Of a DNA stretch of 64,000 nt, positions 25,089 through 34,532 are shown one piece after another. Made by a program: the position numbers and the translations under genes. The notes under the pieces are model-generated. The model saw only the letters and a list, made by a program, of their open reading frames with translations. It was not told the origin of the DNA and did no database searches. The stretch covers positions 763,962 through 827,961 of the forward strand of contig NZ_ML214298.1 of the NCBI RefSeq assembly GCF_004698125.1. The letters are read 5' to 3'. This DNA is from Halosimplex halophilum. Lineage in GTDB: Archaea; Halobacteriota; Halobacteria; Halobacteriales; Haloarculaceae. Within the stretch, counting starts at the first letter, position 1; every line of letters begins with the position of its first letter.

Positions 25089-26906
25089 ATGGCCGACACC
25101 GACCACGAGTCGCGGGCACACGGGGGGGACGCAGACGACGTCCCCGAGACCGGGGAGGTCGTCCCCGGCCGGTTCTCCTCCGACGAGGTGTTCCAGCGGA
25201 TCGTCGCCGACGCCGACCACGAGATCACGTCCGGCTTCCGCGAGCTGTTCTTCAGCGGCGTCGCCGGCGGCTTCGCCATCACGATCACCTTCCTGCTGTA
25301 CGCCTCGCTGTCGGCGTCGACCGACTCGACGGTCCTGGCGGTGATGCTCTACCCGCTCGGGTTCCTCTACATCATCATCGGGGGCTACCAGCTCTACACC
25401 GAGAACACGCTCCCGCCGGTCGCGCTCACGCTGGAGCGGCTGGCCAGCCTCCCGGCGCTGGTGCGCCACTGGCTGATCGTCCTCGCGGGGAACTTCGCCG
25501 GCGGCGCCGTCGGCGCGGTCGTGCTCGCCTACGGCGGCGTCTTCGAGCCCGCCGCCGCGGAGTACGCCCTCGGGCTGGCACGGAACGGCATCGAGACGCC
25601 CGTCACGGCGCTGTTTTTCAAGGCCGCGTTCGCCGGGCTGATCGTCGCCGGCGTCGTCTGGATGGACTTCGCCGCCCGCGACACCATCTCCCGGATCGCC
25701 ATCGTCTACCTCGCCTTCCTGGCGATCCCGCTCGGCAACCTCTTCCACGTCGTCGTCTCCTTTACCGAGGTGGTCTACACGATGCTGGCCGGCGACCTCG
25801 CGCTGGTCCCCGGGCTCACCCAGTTCGTGATCCCGGTCCTGCTGGGCAACACGCTCGGGGGCATCCTGCTCGTGACGGTCGTCAACTACTACCAGACCAG
25901 CGAGCGCCGCCTGGAGATCGAGCAGTTCGAGAACGTCCGCCGGCTCTCGCTGCGGGAGATGCTGCTGGGCAACCTCGCCGGGCGGTCGTACGTCCCGCTG
26001 GTCGACACCCTGGAGGAGTTCGTCCGCGACCCCGACTCCTACCGGATCCTGGTTCCGATCGCGAACCCGCGGACGGAGGCGCCGCTGGTCGAGTTCGCCT
26101 GCGCGCTGGCCAGCACGCGCGAGAAGGGGACCGTCCACGCCCTCCACATCGTCCAGGCGCCGTCGAACCGCCCGCTCGACGACGGCGACCGGGCCCGGAT
26201 CACCAGCGAGTCCGAGCGGCTCATGGCCGACCTCGAACAGCAGGTCGGCCGCGAGGACGTGACCGTCGAGACCTCGACCATCGTCTCCTCGCGCTCGTTC
26301 GAGGAGGTGTTCGACCGGGCGCGGCGCACCCGCCCGGACCTGGCGCTGCTGGGCTGGGGGCAGGGCCGGCTCTGGAACGCCGCCCGCGCCGAGCGGCCGC
26401 TGGACGAGCTGACCAACCGTCTGCCCTGCGACTTTCTCGTCGTCAAGGACCGCGGGCTCGACTGTTCGCGGGTCCTGCTGCCCACGGCGGGCGGCCCGGA
26501 CTCCGACCTCAGCGCCGAGGTGGCGCGCGCGCTCCAGACGACCGCCGGCGCCGAGGTGTCGCTGCTGCACGTCGTCGACGGCCCCGACCGGCGCGAGGCG
26601 GGCCAGCGGTTCCTCGACGAGTGGGGCGAGGCGCACGACCTGGGCGGGGCGGCCACGATCGTCGACGACTCCGGCGACGTGGAAGCGGCCATCGAGTCGG
26701 CGGCGGCCGACCACACGCTGGTACTGCTCGGCGCGACCGAGCGGGGGATGATCTCGCGGCTGGTCACCGACTCGCTGCACCTCGACGTGGTCAACGACGT
26801 CGACGCCTCGGTGCTGTTCGCCGAGCGACCGACCGACCGGCCGCTGGTCGAGCGGCTGTTCGGGAGCGGGCGACGGGAGCAGAGCGGCGCGGGCTCGGAC
26901 AGGTAA
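25089..26906 (+). CDS. Formate/nitrite-type channel fused to two universal stress protein domains
   Basis: The 605-residue protein has an acidic N-terminal tail, then a six-helix FNT domain (about 30-285; ITSGFRELFFSGVAGGFAI, GNTLGGILLVTVVNYYQ), then two tandem USP-like domains (about 310-455 and 456-590). FNT proteins are pentameric channels for formate, nitrite, lactate or hydrosulfide. USP domains bind nucleotides and could gate the channel. The second USP ends in a degenerate ATP loop (GATERGMISRLVTDSLH). Such fusions are known in haloarchaea but little studied. A CCTCTTTGGG box lies 29 bases before the ATG. Confidence 0.88.
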   Translation: MADTDHESRAHGGDADDVPETGEVVPGRFSSDEVFQRIVADADHEITSGFRELFFSGVAGGFAITITFLLYASLSASTDSTVLAVMLYPLGFLYIIIGGYQLYTENTLPPVALTLERLASLPALVRHWLIVLAGNFAGGAVGAVVLAYGGVFEPAAAEYALGLARNGIETPVTALFFKAAFAGLIVAGVVWMDFAARDTISRIAIVYLAFLAIPLGNLFHVVVSFTEVVYTMLAGDLALVPGLTQFVIPVLLGNTLGGILLVTVVNYYQTSERRLEIEQFENVRRLSLREMLLGNLAGRSYVPLVDTLEEFVRDPDSYRILVPIANPRTEAPLVEFACALASTREKGTVHALHIVQAPSNRPLDDGDRARITSESERLMADLEQQVGREDVTVETSTIVSSRSFEEVFDRARRTRPDLALLGWGQGRLWNAARAERPLDELTNRLPCDFLVVKDRGLDCSRVLLPTAGGPDSDLSAEVARALQTTAGAEVSLLHVVDGPDRREAGQRFLDEWGEAHDLGGAATIVDDSGDVEAAIESAAADHTLVLLGATERGMISRLVTDSLHLDVVNDVDASVLFAERPTDRPLVERLFGSGRREQSGAGSDR

Positions 26907-26939
26907 CGCGACGGCCGGGGACGGGGCGCCGCCGCCCCG

Positions 26940-29114
26940 TCAGAAGATGACGCGTTCGAGCAACCGGCGGACGAGGCCGGGCTGTGACGACTCGTGGGGG
27001 TACACCGTTATCTCCGTGCAGGTCGGCGGCCGGCTCGACTCGCGGTCGAACAGCGCGCCCCGGAGCCGGTGGTCGGCGCCCCGCCGGATCCGCAGATCGG
27101 GCGCCGACGACCCGTCGGCCGCCCCCTCGGCGGGCGACCAGCTGACGGGGACCGACAGCAGGTCGGCGAAGCGGTCCCGGAACTCCCCGAGCGTCCGCTC
27201 GCGCTGGTCCGGCCCGTCGCCGGCCCCCGCGTCCCGGAGCAGGACCTCGCTGCCGTTCTGGCTGGCGATGGCCTCCGTGACGGCGACCTGGTCGGGGTTG
27301 AACGGGCCGCCGTCGCTCGCGAGCTCGACGGTCCGGGGGCGGTCGTAGCCCCTGTTGTCGACGAGCAACACGTCGGTCGGGGCGTGGCGGACCACCCAGT
27401 CGATGGGGTCGCCGACGAGCCGCGAGCGGAGCCGCAGGCGCTCGTGCTCGGCGAGGATCATGTCGACCCGGCGGTGCTCGGCGAAGTTGACGATCGCGTG
27501 TTTGGTGTCGTGGCTGACGATCTCGCCCACGTCGACGTCGACGTCGAGGTCGACCGCGAGGTCGTCGGTCCGGTCCTCGAAGCGGACCTCCGCGGGCGAC
27601 TGGGTCTCGACGGCGGTCTCCAGGGGCGCCTGGTCGGGCACCTCCTCGAACCAGACGACGACCACCCGGCCGTCGTGGGGCCGGACGATGTCGGCGGCCA
27701 TCCGCAGCAGCGCCGCCTCGCGCTCGCGGCTCACCTCGCTGGTGAGCGCGACCAGCACCTCGTAGGTCTCGCCGGTGATGGCGTCCTCGGTCTCGGCGAG
27801 GAGGTCCTCGCCGACCCGGCGCCGGACCACGTCCGTCGCCGCGCCCTCGCGCTGGATGCGCGGGCGGGCGTAGGCGACGTACCACGCGACGCTGCCCACC
27901 GTGATGACGACCGCCCCCAGGATCGCCGTCCCGCCCATCTGCGTGATGAGGACGACCCCGCCGAGGACGCCGAACGCCTGCGTCCAGGGGTACAGCGGCG
28001 ACTCGAAGCTGGGGTCGTACTCCATCTCGCCCTTCCGGAAGGCGACGATAGTGAGGTTGATCAGGATGAACACGAGGATCTGGAAGGCGCTGGCGAGCTT
28101 GGCGATCTCGCGGATCGGGACGAAGGCGATGAGCGCGAGCAGGACCCCGCCGGTCAGCGTGATCGAGGTCGCCGGGGTCCCGAAGCGCTCGCTGACGGCG
28201 GCCAGCGACTCGGGGACGAGCCCGTCGCGAGCCATCGCGAAGGGGTACCGCGACGACGAGAGGATGCCGGCGTTGGCCGTCGAGACCAGGGCGAGGACGG
28301 CCGCGAGGACGACCGCGCCGACGCCGAGCGTCCCGACGGTCGCCCGGGCGGCGTCGGCGACGGGGACCGCCGAGTCGGCGACGACGCCGGCGTCGGTCAC
28401 GCCGACCATGATCGCGACGATCAGCACGTACAGCAGCGTCGTGAACCCGAGCGACCCCAGGATCCCCAGCGGGATGTTCCGGTCGGGGTCCTCGACCTCC
28501 TCGGCGATGCTGGCGACCTTCGTCACGCCGGCGTAGGAGACGAACACGAGCCCGGTCGCGGCCAGCAGCCCGCCCGCCCCGCCCGTGAAGAACGGCTCGA
28601 AGTTCGTCTGCTGGACGCTGGCGGCGCTCCCGACGACGAACCACGACAGCGCCGCGAGCATGGCGACGACGATGACCACCTGCAGGCGGCCGGTCTGTTT
28701 CGCCCCGAGGAGGTTGACGAGGATGAGCACGGCCGCGAGCGCCAGCGCGACCGGCTTGACCGGCAGGTCGAAGGCGATCAGCAGGTAGGGGACGCCGCCG
28801 ACCAGCGCCAGCCCGCCCTTGAACGCCAGGGAGAACCACGTCCCGACGCCGGCGACCGTCCCGAGCAGCGGCCCCATCCCGCGCTCGATGTAGATGTACG
28901 TGCCGCCGGCCTCGGGCATGGCGGTCGCCATCTCCGACTTCGAGAGGGCGGCCGGCAACACGAGCACGCCCGCCAGCAGGTACGCCAGCACGACCGACGG
29001 TCCCGCGGTCTCCAGCGCCAGCGCCGGGAGGATGAAGATGCCGCTTCCGATCATCGCGCCGATGCTGATCGCGAGGACCGTCGGGAGGCCCAGGTCCCGT
29101 TCCAGCGACTTCAT
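26940..29114 (-). CDS. APC-family amino acid permease fused to universal stress protein domains
   Basis: The 724-residue protein has about 12 membrane helices in residues 10-430, with the APC signature GSGIFILPALAL near the start and EAGGTYIYIERG. After a helix-rich linker come two USP-like domains (about 455-590 and 590-724), with HAPTDVLLVDNRG marking the end of the first. It would import amino acids and sense nucleotides or stress through the cytoplasmic domains. The ATG at 29114 begins the membrane domain; the frame is open to 29210 but that part is basic and unlike the family. The stop lies 33 bases from that of the FNT-USP gene, convergent to it. Confidence 0.87.
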   Translation of the reverse strand: MKSLERDLGLPTVLAISIGAMIGSGIFILPALALETAGPSVVLAYLLAGVLVLPAALSKSEMATAMPEAGGTYIYIERGMGPLLGTVAGVGTWFSLAFKGGLALVGGVPYLLIAFDLPVKPVALALAAVLILVNLLGAKQTGRLQVVIVVAMLAALSWFVVGSAASVQQTNFEPFFTGGAGGLLAATGLVFVSYAGVTKVASIAEEVEDPDRNIPLGILGSLGFTTLLYVLIVAIMVGVTDAGVVADSAVPVADAARATVGTLGVGAVVLAAVLALVSTANAGILSSSRYPFAMARDGLVPESLAAVSERFGTPATSITLTGGVLLALIAFVPIREIAKLASAFQILVFILINLTIVAFRKGEMEYDPSFESPLYPWTQAFGVLGGVVLITQMGGTAILGAVVITVGSVAWYVAYARPRIQREGAATDVVRRRVGEDLLAETEDAITGETYEVLVALTSEVSREREAALLRMAADIVRPHDGRVVVVWFEEVPDQAPLETAVETQSPAEVRFEDRTDDLAVDLDVDVDVGEIVSHDTKHAIVNFAEHRRVDMILAEHERLRLRSRLVGDPIDWVVRHAPTDVLLVDNRGYDRPRTVELASDGGPFNPDQVAVTEAIASQNGSEVLLRDAGAGDGPDQRERTLGEFRDRFADLLSVPVSWSPAEGAADGSSAPDLRIRRGADHRLRGALFDRESSRPPTCTEITVYPHESSQPGLVRRLLERVIF

Positions 29115-29330
29115 CTGGCCGAGATCCCGCCCGAGGAAACCCCTCGTCGCAGTTCGCCCGCGACCGACGGACCGAGCGGTCCGCCGGATCCGAACGCGGG
29201 GCGCCGACACCGGTGGCCGAACGCGCCTGAGTCGTGACTGGTGACGACGGTCACTGTGTTCTCGGCTAGCCGCAGCGGGCCTATCACGATAAACGTACGG
29301 ATCGACGCCAGCGCGACTTTTCTCGCTCGT

Positions 29331-29411
29331 CCTGCGCCCGGCCGACCGGTCGCGGTCCTGTAGCTCGACCGACCGGTCGCGGTCCTACAGCCCGACCGAC
29401 CAGTCGTGGTC
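29331..29411 (-). repeat. Three 27-bp direct repeats spanning a gene tail
   Basis: Three exact-length 27-bp units abut: 29385-29411 (which is the end of the small zinc-ribbon gene, including its TAG), 29358-29384 and 29331-29357. All begin GACCRCGACYGGTCGG on the minus strand. In the second and third units the stop codon is CAG or AGG, so a read-through would add Asp/Arg-rich nonapeptides. Confidence 0.7.
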
Positions 29412-29516
29412 GCACTCGGGGCAAGTGAACGAGACCTCGATCCCCGAGCCGCGGTCGTGGCTCCTGCCGGTGCGCTCGCCCTCGCTCTCCCCGCAGTTCG
29501 GACAGAGCGCGTTCAT
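29385..29516 (-). CDS. 43-residue zinc-ribbon protein
   Basis: This frame encodes a full zinc ribbon in 43 residues: LCPNCGESEG, a Gly/Arg/Ser-rich spacer, and FTCPECDHDW, with four Cys as the metal ligands. The two CPxC pairs resemble those of small ribbon proteins linked to transcription or RNA, but the role is not known. The ATG lies at 29516. Its last 27 bases are the first unit of a threefold tandem repeat. No clear TATA box is seen, so it may be read from the winged-helix gene upstream on the same strand. Confidence 0.7.
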   Translation of the reverse strand: MNALCPNCGESEGERTGRSHDRGSGIEVSFTCPECDHDWSVGL

Positions 29517-29658
29517 CAGTTCGGGGCGTTCGCGGGGGGCTCGTCCCGTCCGCTCCGCGCGGGCGCGGACGGCGCGCGGTCGGGTCGGTCGCCGGGGGAC
29601 CGGTCGCGGCCACCGTTCGCAGCCGCGTCGCGGCGCGTCCGAACCGCGGGTTCGACCG

Positions 29659-29970
29659 TCACTCGGACACGGCCCGGACGGCCTCGACGCGGTTAGTCGC
29701 CGGGTTGTAGTCGACCACGTCGAGGTCGTCCATCCGCGGCAGGTGGACGTGGTGCAGCGAGACCGCGAACCGGTCGGTCGCCGCGTGCGGGTCCCCGCCT
29801 TCGCGTGCCGCCACCGCCGCCGCGAGGTCGTCGAGCGCGATTGGCGCGCCCCGTTCGGTGAGAACGGCGAGCACCGTCCGCCGCCGCTCGGCGGCCAGGA
29901 GGTCGTAGCGCTCGTCCGCGCTGAGGTCGATGACGGTCCGGCCGTCGTCGTGCGATGTTGTCTGAGACAT
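29659..29970 (-). CDS. Haloarchaeal winged-helix protein (DUF7344-like)
   Basis: A 103-residue soluble protein with the pattern of the small winged-helix family common in haloarchaea: a helix with RYDLLAAERRRTVLAVL, then LDDLAAAVAAREGGD, then the recognition region VSLHHVHLPRMDDLDVVDYN. It probably binds DNA as a transcription regulator. Targets are unknown; the divergent sensor-regulator gene at 30198 and the zinc-ribbon gene behind it are candidates by position. The ATG at 29970 begins the product. Confidence 0.78.
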   Translation of the reverse strand: MSQTTSHDDGRTVIDLSADERYDLLAAERRRTVLAVLTERGAPIALDDLAAAVAAREGGDPHAATDRFAVSLHHVHLPRMDDLDVVDYNPATNRVEAVRAVSE

Positions 29971-30102
29971 TGGTTGGATCCGTCGGACGTACTTCTACCG
30001 ATTACCCCTGCCGGGGTAAGGGATCGCTAGAAGTGATTAGGTCCTCCGCCGCGACGAAACTGTGAGTCGACGAGGACGATCTGCGACCGGTTGGGATCGT
30101 TC

Positions 30103-30120
30103 GGTGACGCGTTGGTCACC
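30103..30120. promoter_or_regulatory. Inverted repeat in the divergent regulator region
   Basis: GGTGAC, a six-base spacer and GTCACC form a perfect palindrome 78 bases before the ATG of the PAS/GAF regulator and 133 bases before the divergent winged-helix gene. Nearby, GGATACTGA and GAATACTGA form a direct repeat. Either could be an operator; no binder is shown. Confidence 0.35.
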
Positions 30121-30197
30121 GGATACTGATCGGTCGGGATCGAATACTGACTCCGCCGGCGGAAGGTTGTAGTGGGAAACGACCCTGGGTAGGGGTG

Positions 30198-33100
30198 ATG
30201 GAATCGCACGGGCTGACAGAGGGCCTGCGGGAGACGCTCGCGGCGTTCGACGGGGGCGGGGAGCCGCGGACGACCAGCGAGGTGGCCGACAGCCTCGGCC
30301 TCGGCCGCCGGAGCACGTACGACCGGCTGGACCGGCTGGTTGAGCGCGGCTACCTCCGGACGAAGAAGGTGGGGGCGAGCGCCCGCGTGTGGTGGCGTCC
30401 CGCGGACCCGGACCCGGACGGCGCCGGCAGGGGGGGGCCGGACGGCGCCGACACGGCGGACCCGGACTGGCCGGCGGCGGCGGAGTCGCTCGTCGCGGAC
30501 GTGCTGGGGACGGTCGACGTGGGCGTGTTCGTCCTCGACGCCGACTACGAGGTGCGGTGGGTCAACGACGCGGTCGAACGCTACTTCGGCGTCGACCGCG
30601 CGGACCTGCTGGGCCGGGACAAGGGCGCCCTCCTCGACGAACGGATCGCGCCGGCGGTCGCGGACTCGGCGGCGTTCGCCGACCGGGTCCGCGCGACCTA
30701 CGACGAGGGGGTCGGCGAGCAGCGCTTCGAGTGTCGCGTCACGGCCGGGGACGGCCGCGAGGAGCGGTGGCTCGAACACCGGAGTCAGCCGATCGAGTCG
30801 GGCGCCTACGCGGGCGGCCGGGTGGAGCTGTACGTGGACGTGACCGAGCGCAAGCGCGCCGAGCTGTCGCTTCGCGACCAGCGCGACCAGTTCGAGTCGC
30901 TCGTCGACGCCGTCGAGGAGTACGCGATCTTCCGGCTCGACACCGACGGTCACGTCGAGACGTGGAACCCCGGCGTCGAGCGCCTGAAGGGGTACGAGGC
31001 CGAGGAGATCGTCGGCGAGCACCTCTCGACGTTCTACACGGAGGCCGACCGGGAGGCGGGCGTCCCCGAGCGGAACCTCGCGACGGCGGCCGAGCGGGGC
31101 TGGATCGAGGACGAGGGCTGGCGCGTCCGGGCCGACGGGACGCGCTTCTGGGCGAACGTGACGATCACGGCGATCTACGACGACGGCGACCTCGACGGGT
31201 TCGCGAAGATCACCCGCGACATGACCGAGCGCCGCGAGTTCGAGCGGGAGCTCCGGCGCGAGCGGGACCTGCTCGAACGCGTCTTCGACGCCATCCCGGT
31301 CGGGGTGGCGGTCCTCGACGAGGCGGGCGAACCCGTCAGGATGAACGACCGCACCAGGCGGTACCTCGGGATCGGCGGGTCGGCCGACGCTGAGTCGGCC
31401 GGTGGCGAGGAGTCGACGAAGCTCCCTCCCGGAACCGTCCACGATGCGGACGGCGAGCCGGTCCCGCCGGGCGAACGCCCCTACGAGCGGCCGCTCCGGA
31501 CGGGCGAGCCGGTGAGGGACTGGGTCGGTCGGTTCGACCTCCCCGACCTCGGCGAACGGTGGCTCTCGATCGACGCCGTGCCGCTGACCGACGACGGCGC
31601 CGTCGAGCGCGTCGTCGTCTCCGCCGAGGACGTGACCCAGCTCAAAGAGCAGGCCGAGCGGCTCGAACGCCGCCGGGCGGACCTGGAACACGAGCTCGAC
31701 GAGGTGCTCGAACGGATCGACGACGGCTTCTTCGCGCTCGACGAGGACTGGCGGTTCAGCTACGTCAACGACCGGGCGGCGGCCCTGCTCGACCGCGACC
31801 GCCACGAGCTCGTCGGCCGGAACGTCTGGGACGCGTTCCCCGAGGCCGTGGGCACGACGTTCCAGGAGCACTACGAGCGCGCCCGCGAGACCGGCGAGTC
31901 GGTCTCCTTCGAGGCCTATTTCCCGCCGCTCGCGACCTGGTTCGAGGTGTCGGCCCACCCCTCCGAGAGCGGCCTCTCGGTGTACTTCCGGGACGTGAGC
32001 GAGCGCAAGGCCCGCGAGCGGGAGCTGGAGCGCTACGAGCGGATCGTCGAGACCGTCGAGGACGGCATCTACGTCGTCGACGAGGACGGCTACTTCACGC
32101 AGGTCAACGAGACCTACGCGGCGATGGTCGGCCGCGACCCCGAGGAGCTCGTGGGGAGCCACGTCTCGACGGTCGTCGACGGGGAGGTCGCCGCGGCGGC
32201 CCGGCGGCTCGAAGACGCCCTCGCGGTCGACGACCGGGCGACGGCGACGCTGGAGGCGACGCTCTCGGGCCCGGACGGCGAGGAGTGGGTCGGCGAGGCG
32301 ACCTTCTCGCTGATGGACGCCGACGCCCCGGCGGACGCCGAGGACGGCGGCCACGAGCGCATCGCCGTCGTCCGCGACATCACCGAGCGCAAGGAACGCG
32401 AGCGCGAGCTCGAACAGTACGAGCGGATCGTCGAGACGGTCGACGACGGCATCTACGCGCTGGACGACGACGGCCGGTTCGTCCTCGTCAACGACGCGTT
32501 CTGCGAGATGCTCGGCTACGAGCGCGACGAGTTACTGGGGATGGAACCCACCGCCATCTACGACGAGGAGTACGCGCCGGTCGTCGAGGAGCGGGCCGAG
32601 GCGGTCGCGGCCGGCGAGCGCGAGGCGGCGACCATCGAGTTCGAACTCCACCGGAAGGACGGCACCGCCGTCCCGGTCGAGACGCGCTACGAGCCGTTCC
32701 CCTACGGCGACGGCCTCGGGCGCTGCGGCGTCGTCCGGGACATCTCCGAACGGCTCGACCGCCAGCGGGAGCTCCAGCGGCGGGTCCGCCAGCAGGCGGT
32801 CGTCACCGAACTCGGCCGGCGCGCCCTCGAGGAACGGGACCTCGACGCCCTGATGGCCGAGGCGGCCGAGGAGGTGGCGACGACGCTCGGCAACGACTAC
32901 TGCAAGGTACTCGAACTGGACGACGACGGCGCGGAGCTGCTGCTCCGACAGGGGGTCGGGTGGGACGAGGGGCTCGTCGGCGAGGCGACCGTCTCGGCCG
33001 TCGAGGACGACTCCCAGGCGTCCTACACCCTCCAGTCGGGCGACCCGGTCGTCGTCGAGGACCTGCGGTCCGAGAACCGGTTCGGCGGTCCGGACCTGCT

Positions 33101-34511
33101 GCGCGACCACGGCGTGCGCTCGGGGATCAGCGTGGTCATCGGGTCGCCGGAGGAGCCGTGGGGGATCCTCGGCACCCACGACACCGAGCCGGCGAGCGTC
33201 TCACGGCAGGACGTGAACTTCGTCCAGTCGGTGGCGACGGTGCTGGCGACGGCGATCAACCGCCGCCGCTACGAGGAGCGGCTGGTCAGCCAGCGCGAGC
33301 AGCTGGCGGCGCTCAACAGCCTCAACGAGGTCGTCAACGGGATCACCGACGCCGTCGTCGACCAGTCGACCCGCGAGGAGATCGAGCGGACGGTCTGCGA
33401 ACATCTCGCCGCGGCCGACTCCTACCGCTTCGCCTGGATCGGCGAGGTCGACACCGCCAGCCAGACCGTCGATCCGCGGGCGAAGGCCGGCACGGACGGG
33501 TACCTGGAGGGGATGACGATCACCGTCGACCCGGACGACGAGCGCAGCGGCGGTCCGACCGGGCGGGCGTTCCGGACCGGGGAGATGCAGGTCACCCGGG
33601 ACATCCAGGCCAGCGACGCCCACGACCCCTGGCGCGAGCGCGTCGACAGCTACGGCGTCCGGTCGTCGGCGGCGATCCCGATCGTCCACGAGGGGACGAC
33701 CTACGGCGTCCTGAACGTCTACGCCGGCCGTCCCGACGCCTTCGAGGGCCAGGAGCGGACGGTCCTCGCCCAGCTCGGCGAGGTCGTCGGCCACGCCATC
33801 GCCGCCGCCGAGCGCAAGCAGGCGCTGCTGTCCGACGAGGTGGTCGAGCTGGACTTCCAGATCACCGACCTCTTCGAGGCGCTGGACCTCGACGAGCAAC
33901 CCGGGGGGCGGTTCTCGTTCGACCACGTCGTCTCCGTCGGCGACGACGAGTTCCTCGTCTACGGGACGGTCTCGCCCGAGGCGGTCGACACCATCGAGGA
34001 ACTGGTCGAGCAGCTCCCCCACTGGGCCGACGTGTCCTTCGACGAGGCGGAGACCGACGGCGAGGACGCGCGCGACCGCGGGTTCGAACTCCGGGTGGTC
34101 GAGCCGCCCGTGCTGTCGACGCTCGCGTCGCTCGGCGGGTCGGTCGAGGAGGCCGTCTTCGAGGACGGCGACTACCGGATGACGCTGCACGTCTCGCCGA
34201 GTACGGACGTGCGACAGGTCATCGAGGCCGTGACCGAGGCCTACCCCCAGGCGACGATGCTGCGCCGCCAGCAGGTGGCCACGGAGGACGCCCAGGCCCG
34301 CCCGACGCGGTCGCTGTTAGAGGGGCTGACCGACCGCCAGCGCACCACGCTGGAGGCCGCCTACCACGCCGGCTTCTTCGAGTGGCCCCGCGACGCCTCC
34401 GGCGAGGACGTGGCCGAGTCGCTGCAGGTCTCCCCGCCCACCTTCCACCAGCACCTCCGCAAGGCCGAGGGCAAGGTGTTCGGCGGCCTCTTCGAGGGAG
34501 ACGCGGACTGA
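30198..34511 (+). CDS. Bat-type sensor-regulator: wHTH, six PAS, two GAF, BAT and HTH_10
   Basis: A soluble 1437-residue protein. Order of domains: an N-terminal winged helix (1-68, TTSEVADSLGLGRRSTYDRL), six PAS domains starting near 97, 232, 356, 497, 612 and 741, two GAF domains near 867 and 1039, a BAT domain near 1217 and a C-terminal HTH_10 (1372-1437, LTDRQRTTLEAAYHAGFF). Family relatives include the bacterio-opsin activator, which regulates transcription in response to oxygen or light. PAS5 and PAS6 begin almost identically (YERIVETV), so they arose by internal duplication. It likely senses redox, gas or a ligand and binds DNA at either end. The ATG at 30198 follows a GTG at 30195. 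Confidence 0.9.
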   Translation: MESHGLTEGLRETLAAFDGGGEPRTTSEVADSLGLGRRSTYDRLDRLVERGYLRTKKVGASARVWWRPADPDPDGAGRGGPDGADTADPDWPAAAESLVADVLGTVDVGVFVLDADYEVRWVNDAVERYFGVDRADLLGRDKGALLDERIAPAVADSAAFADRVRATYDEGVGEQRFECRVTAGDGREERWLEHRSQPIESGAYAGGRVELYVDVTERKRAELSLRDQRDQFESLVDAVEEYAIFRLDTDGHVETWNPGVERLKGYEAEEIVGEHLSTFYTEADREAGVPERNLATAAERGWIEDEGWRVRADGTRFWANVTITAIYDDGDLDGFAKITRDMTERREFERELRRERDLLERVFDAIPVGVAVLDEAGEPVRMNDRTRRYLGIGGSADAESAGGEESTKLPPGTVHDADGEPVPPGERPYERPLRTGEPVRDWVGRFDLPDLGERWLSIDAVPLTDDGAVERVVVSAEDVTQLKEQAERLERRRADLEHELDEVLERIDDGFFALDEDWRFSYVNDRAAALLDRDRHELVGRNVWDAFPEAVGTTFQEHYERARETGESVSFEAYFPPLATWFEVSAHPSESGLSVYFRDVSERKARERELERYERIVETVEDGIYVVDEDGYFTQVNETYAAMVGRDPEELVGSHVSTVVDGEVAAAARRLEDALAVDDRATATLEATLSGPDGEEWVGEATFSLMDADAPADAEDGGHERIAVVRDITERKERERELEQYERIVETVDDGIYALDDDGRFVLVNDAFCEMLGYERDELLGMEPTAIYDEEYAPVVEERAEAVAAGEREAATIEFELHRKDGTAVPVETRYEPFPYGDGLGRCGVVRDISERLDRQRELQRRVRQQAVVTELGRRALEERDLDALMAEAAEEVATTLGNDYCKVLELDDDGAELLLRQGVGWDEGLVGEATVSAVEDDSQASYTLQSGDPVVVEDLRSENRFGGPDLLRDHGVRSGISVVIGSPEEPWGILGTHDTEPASVSRQDVNFVQSVATVLATAINRRRYEERLVSQREQLAALNSLNEVVNGITDAVVDQSTREEIERTVCEHLAAADSYRFAWIGEVDTASQTVDPRAKAGTDGYLEGMTITVDPDDERSGGPTGRAFRTGEMQVTRDIQASDAHDPWRERVDSYGVRSSAAIPIVHEGTTYGVLNVYAGRPDAFEGQERTVLAQLGEVVGHAIAAAERKQALLSDEVVELDFQITDLFEALDLDEQPGGRFSFDHVVSVGDDEFLVYGTVSPEAVDTIEELVEQLPHWADVSFDEAETDGEDARDRGFELRVVEPPVLSTLASLGGSVEEAVFEDGDYRMTLHVSPSTDVRQVIEAVTEAYPQATMLRRQQVATEDAQARPTRSLLEGLTDRQRTTLEAAYHAGFFEWPRDASGEDVAESLQVSPPTFHQHLRKAEGKVFGGLFEGDAD

Positions 34512-34532
34512 ATCCGCCGGACCGCGGCGGGG

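Noticed and set aside
23156..26950. Plus-strand ORF of 1264 codons across the antiporter and FNT genes
   Set aside because: It is antisense to the antiporter and out of frame with the FNT gene; it is highly biased in Arg, Gly, Asp and Gln with no recognisable domain.
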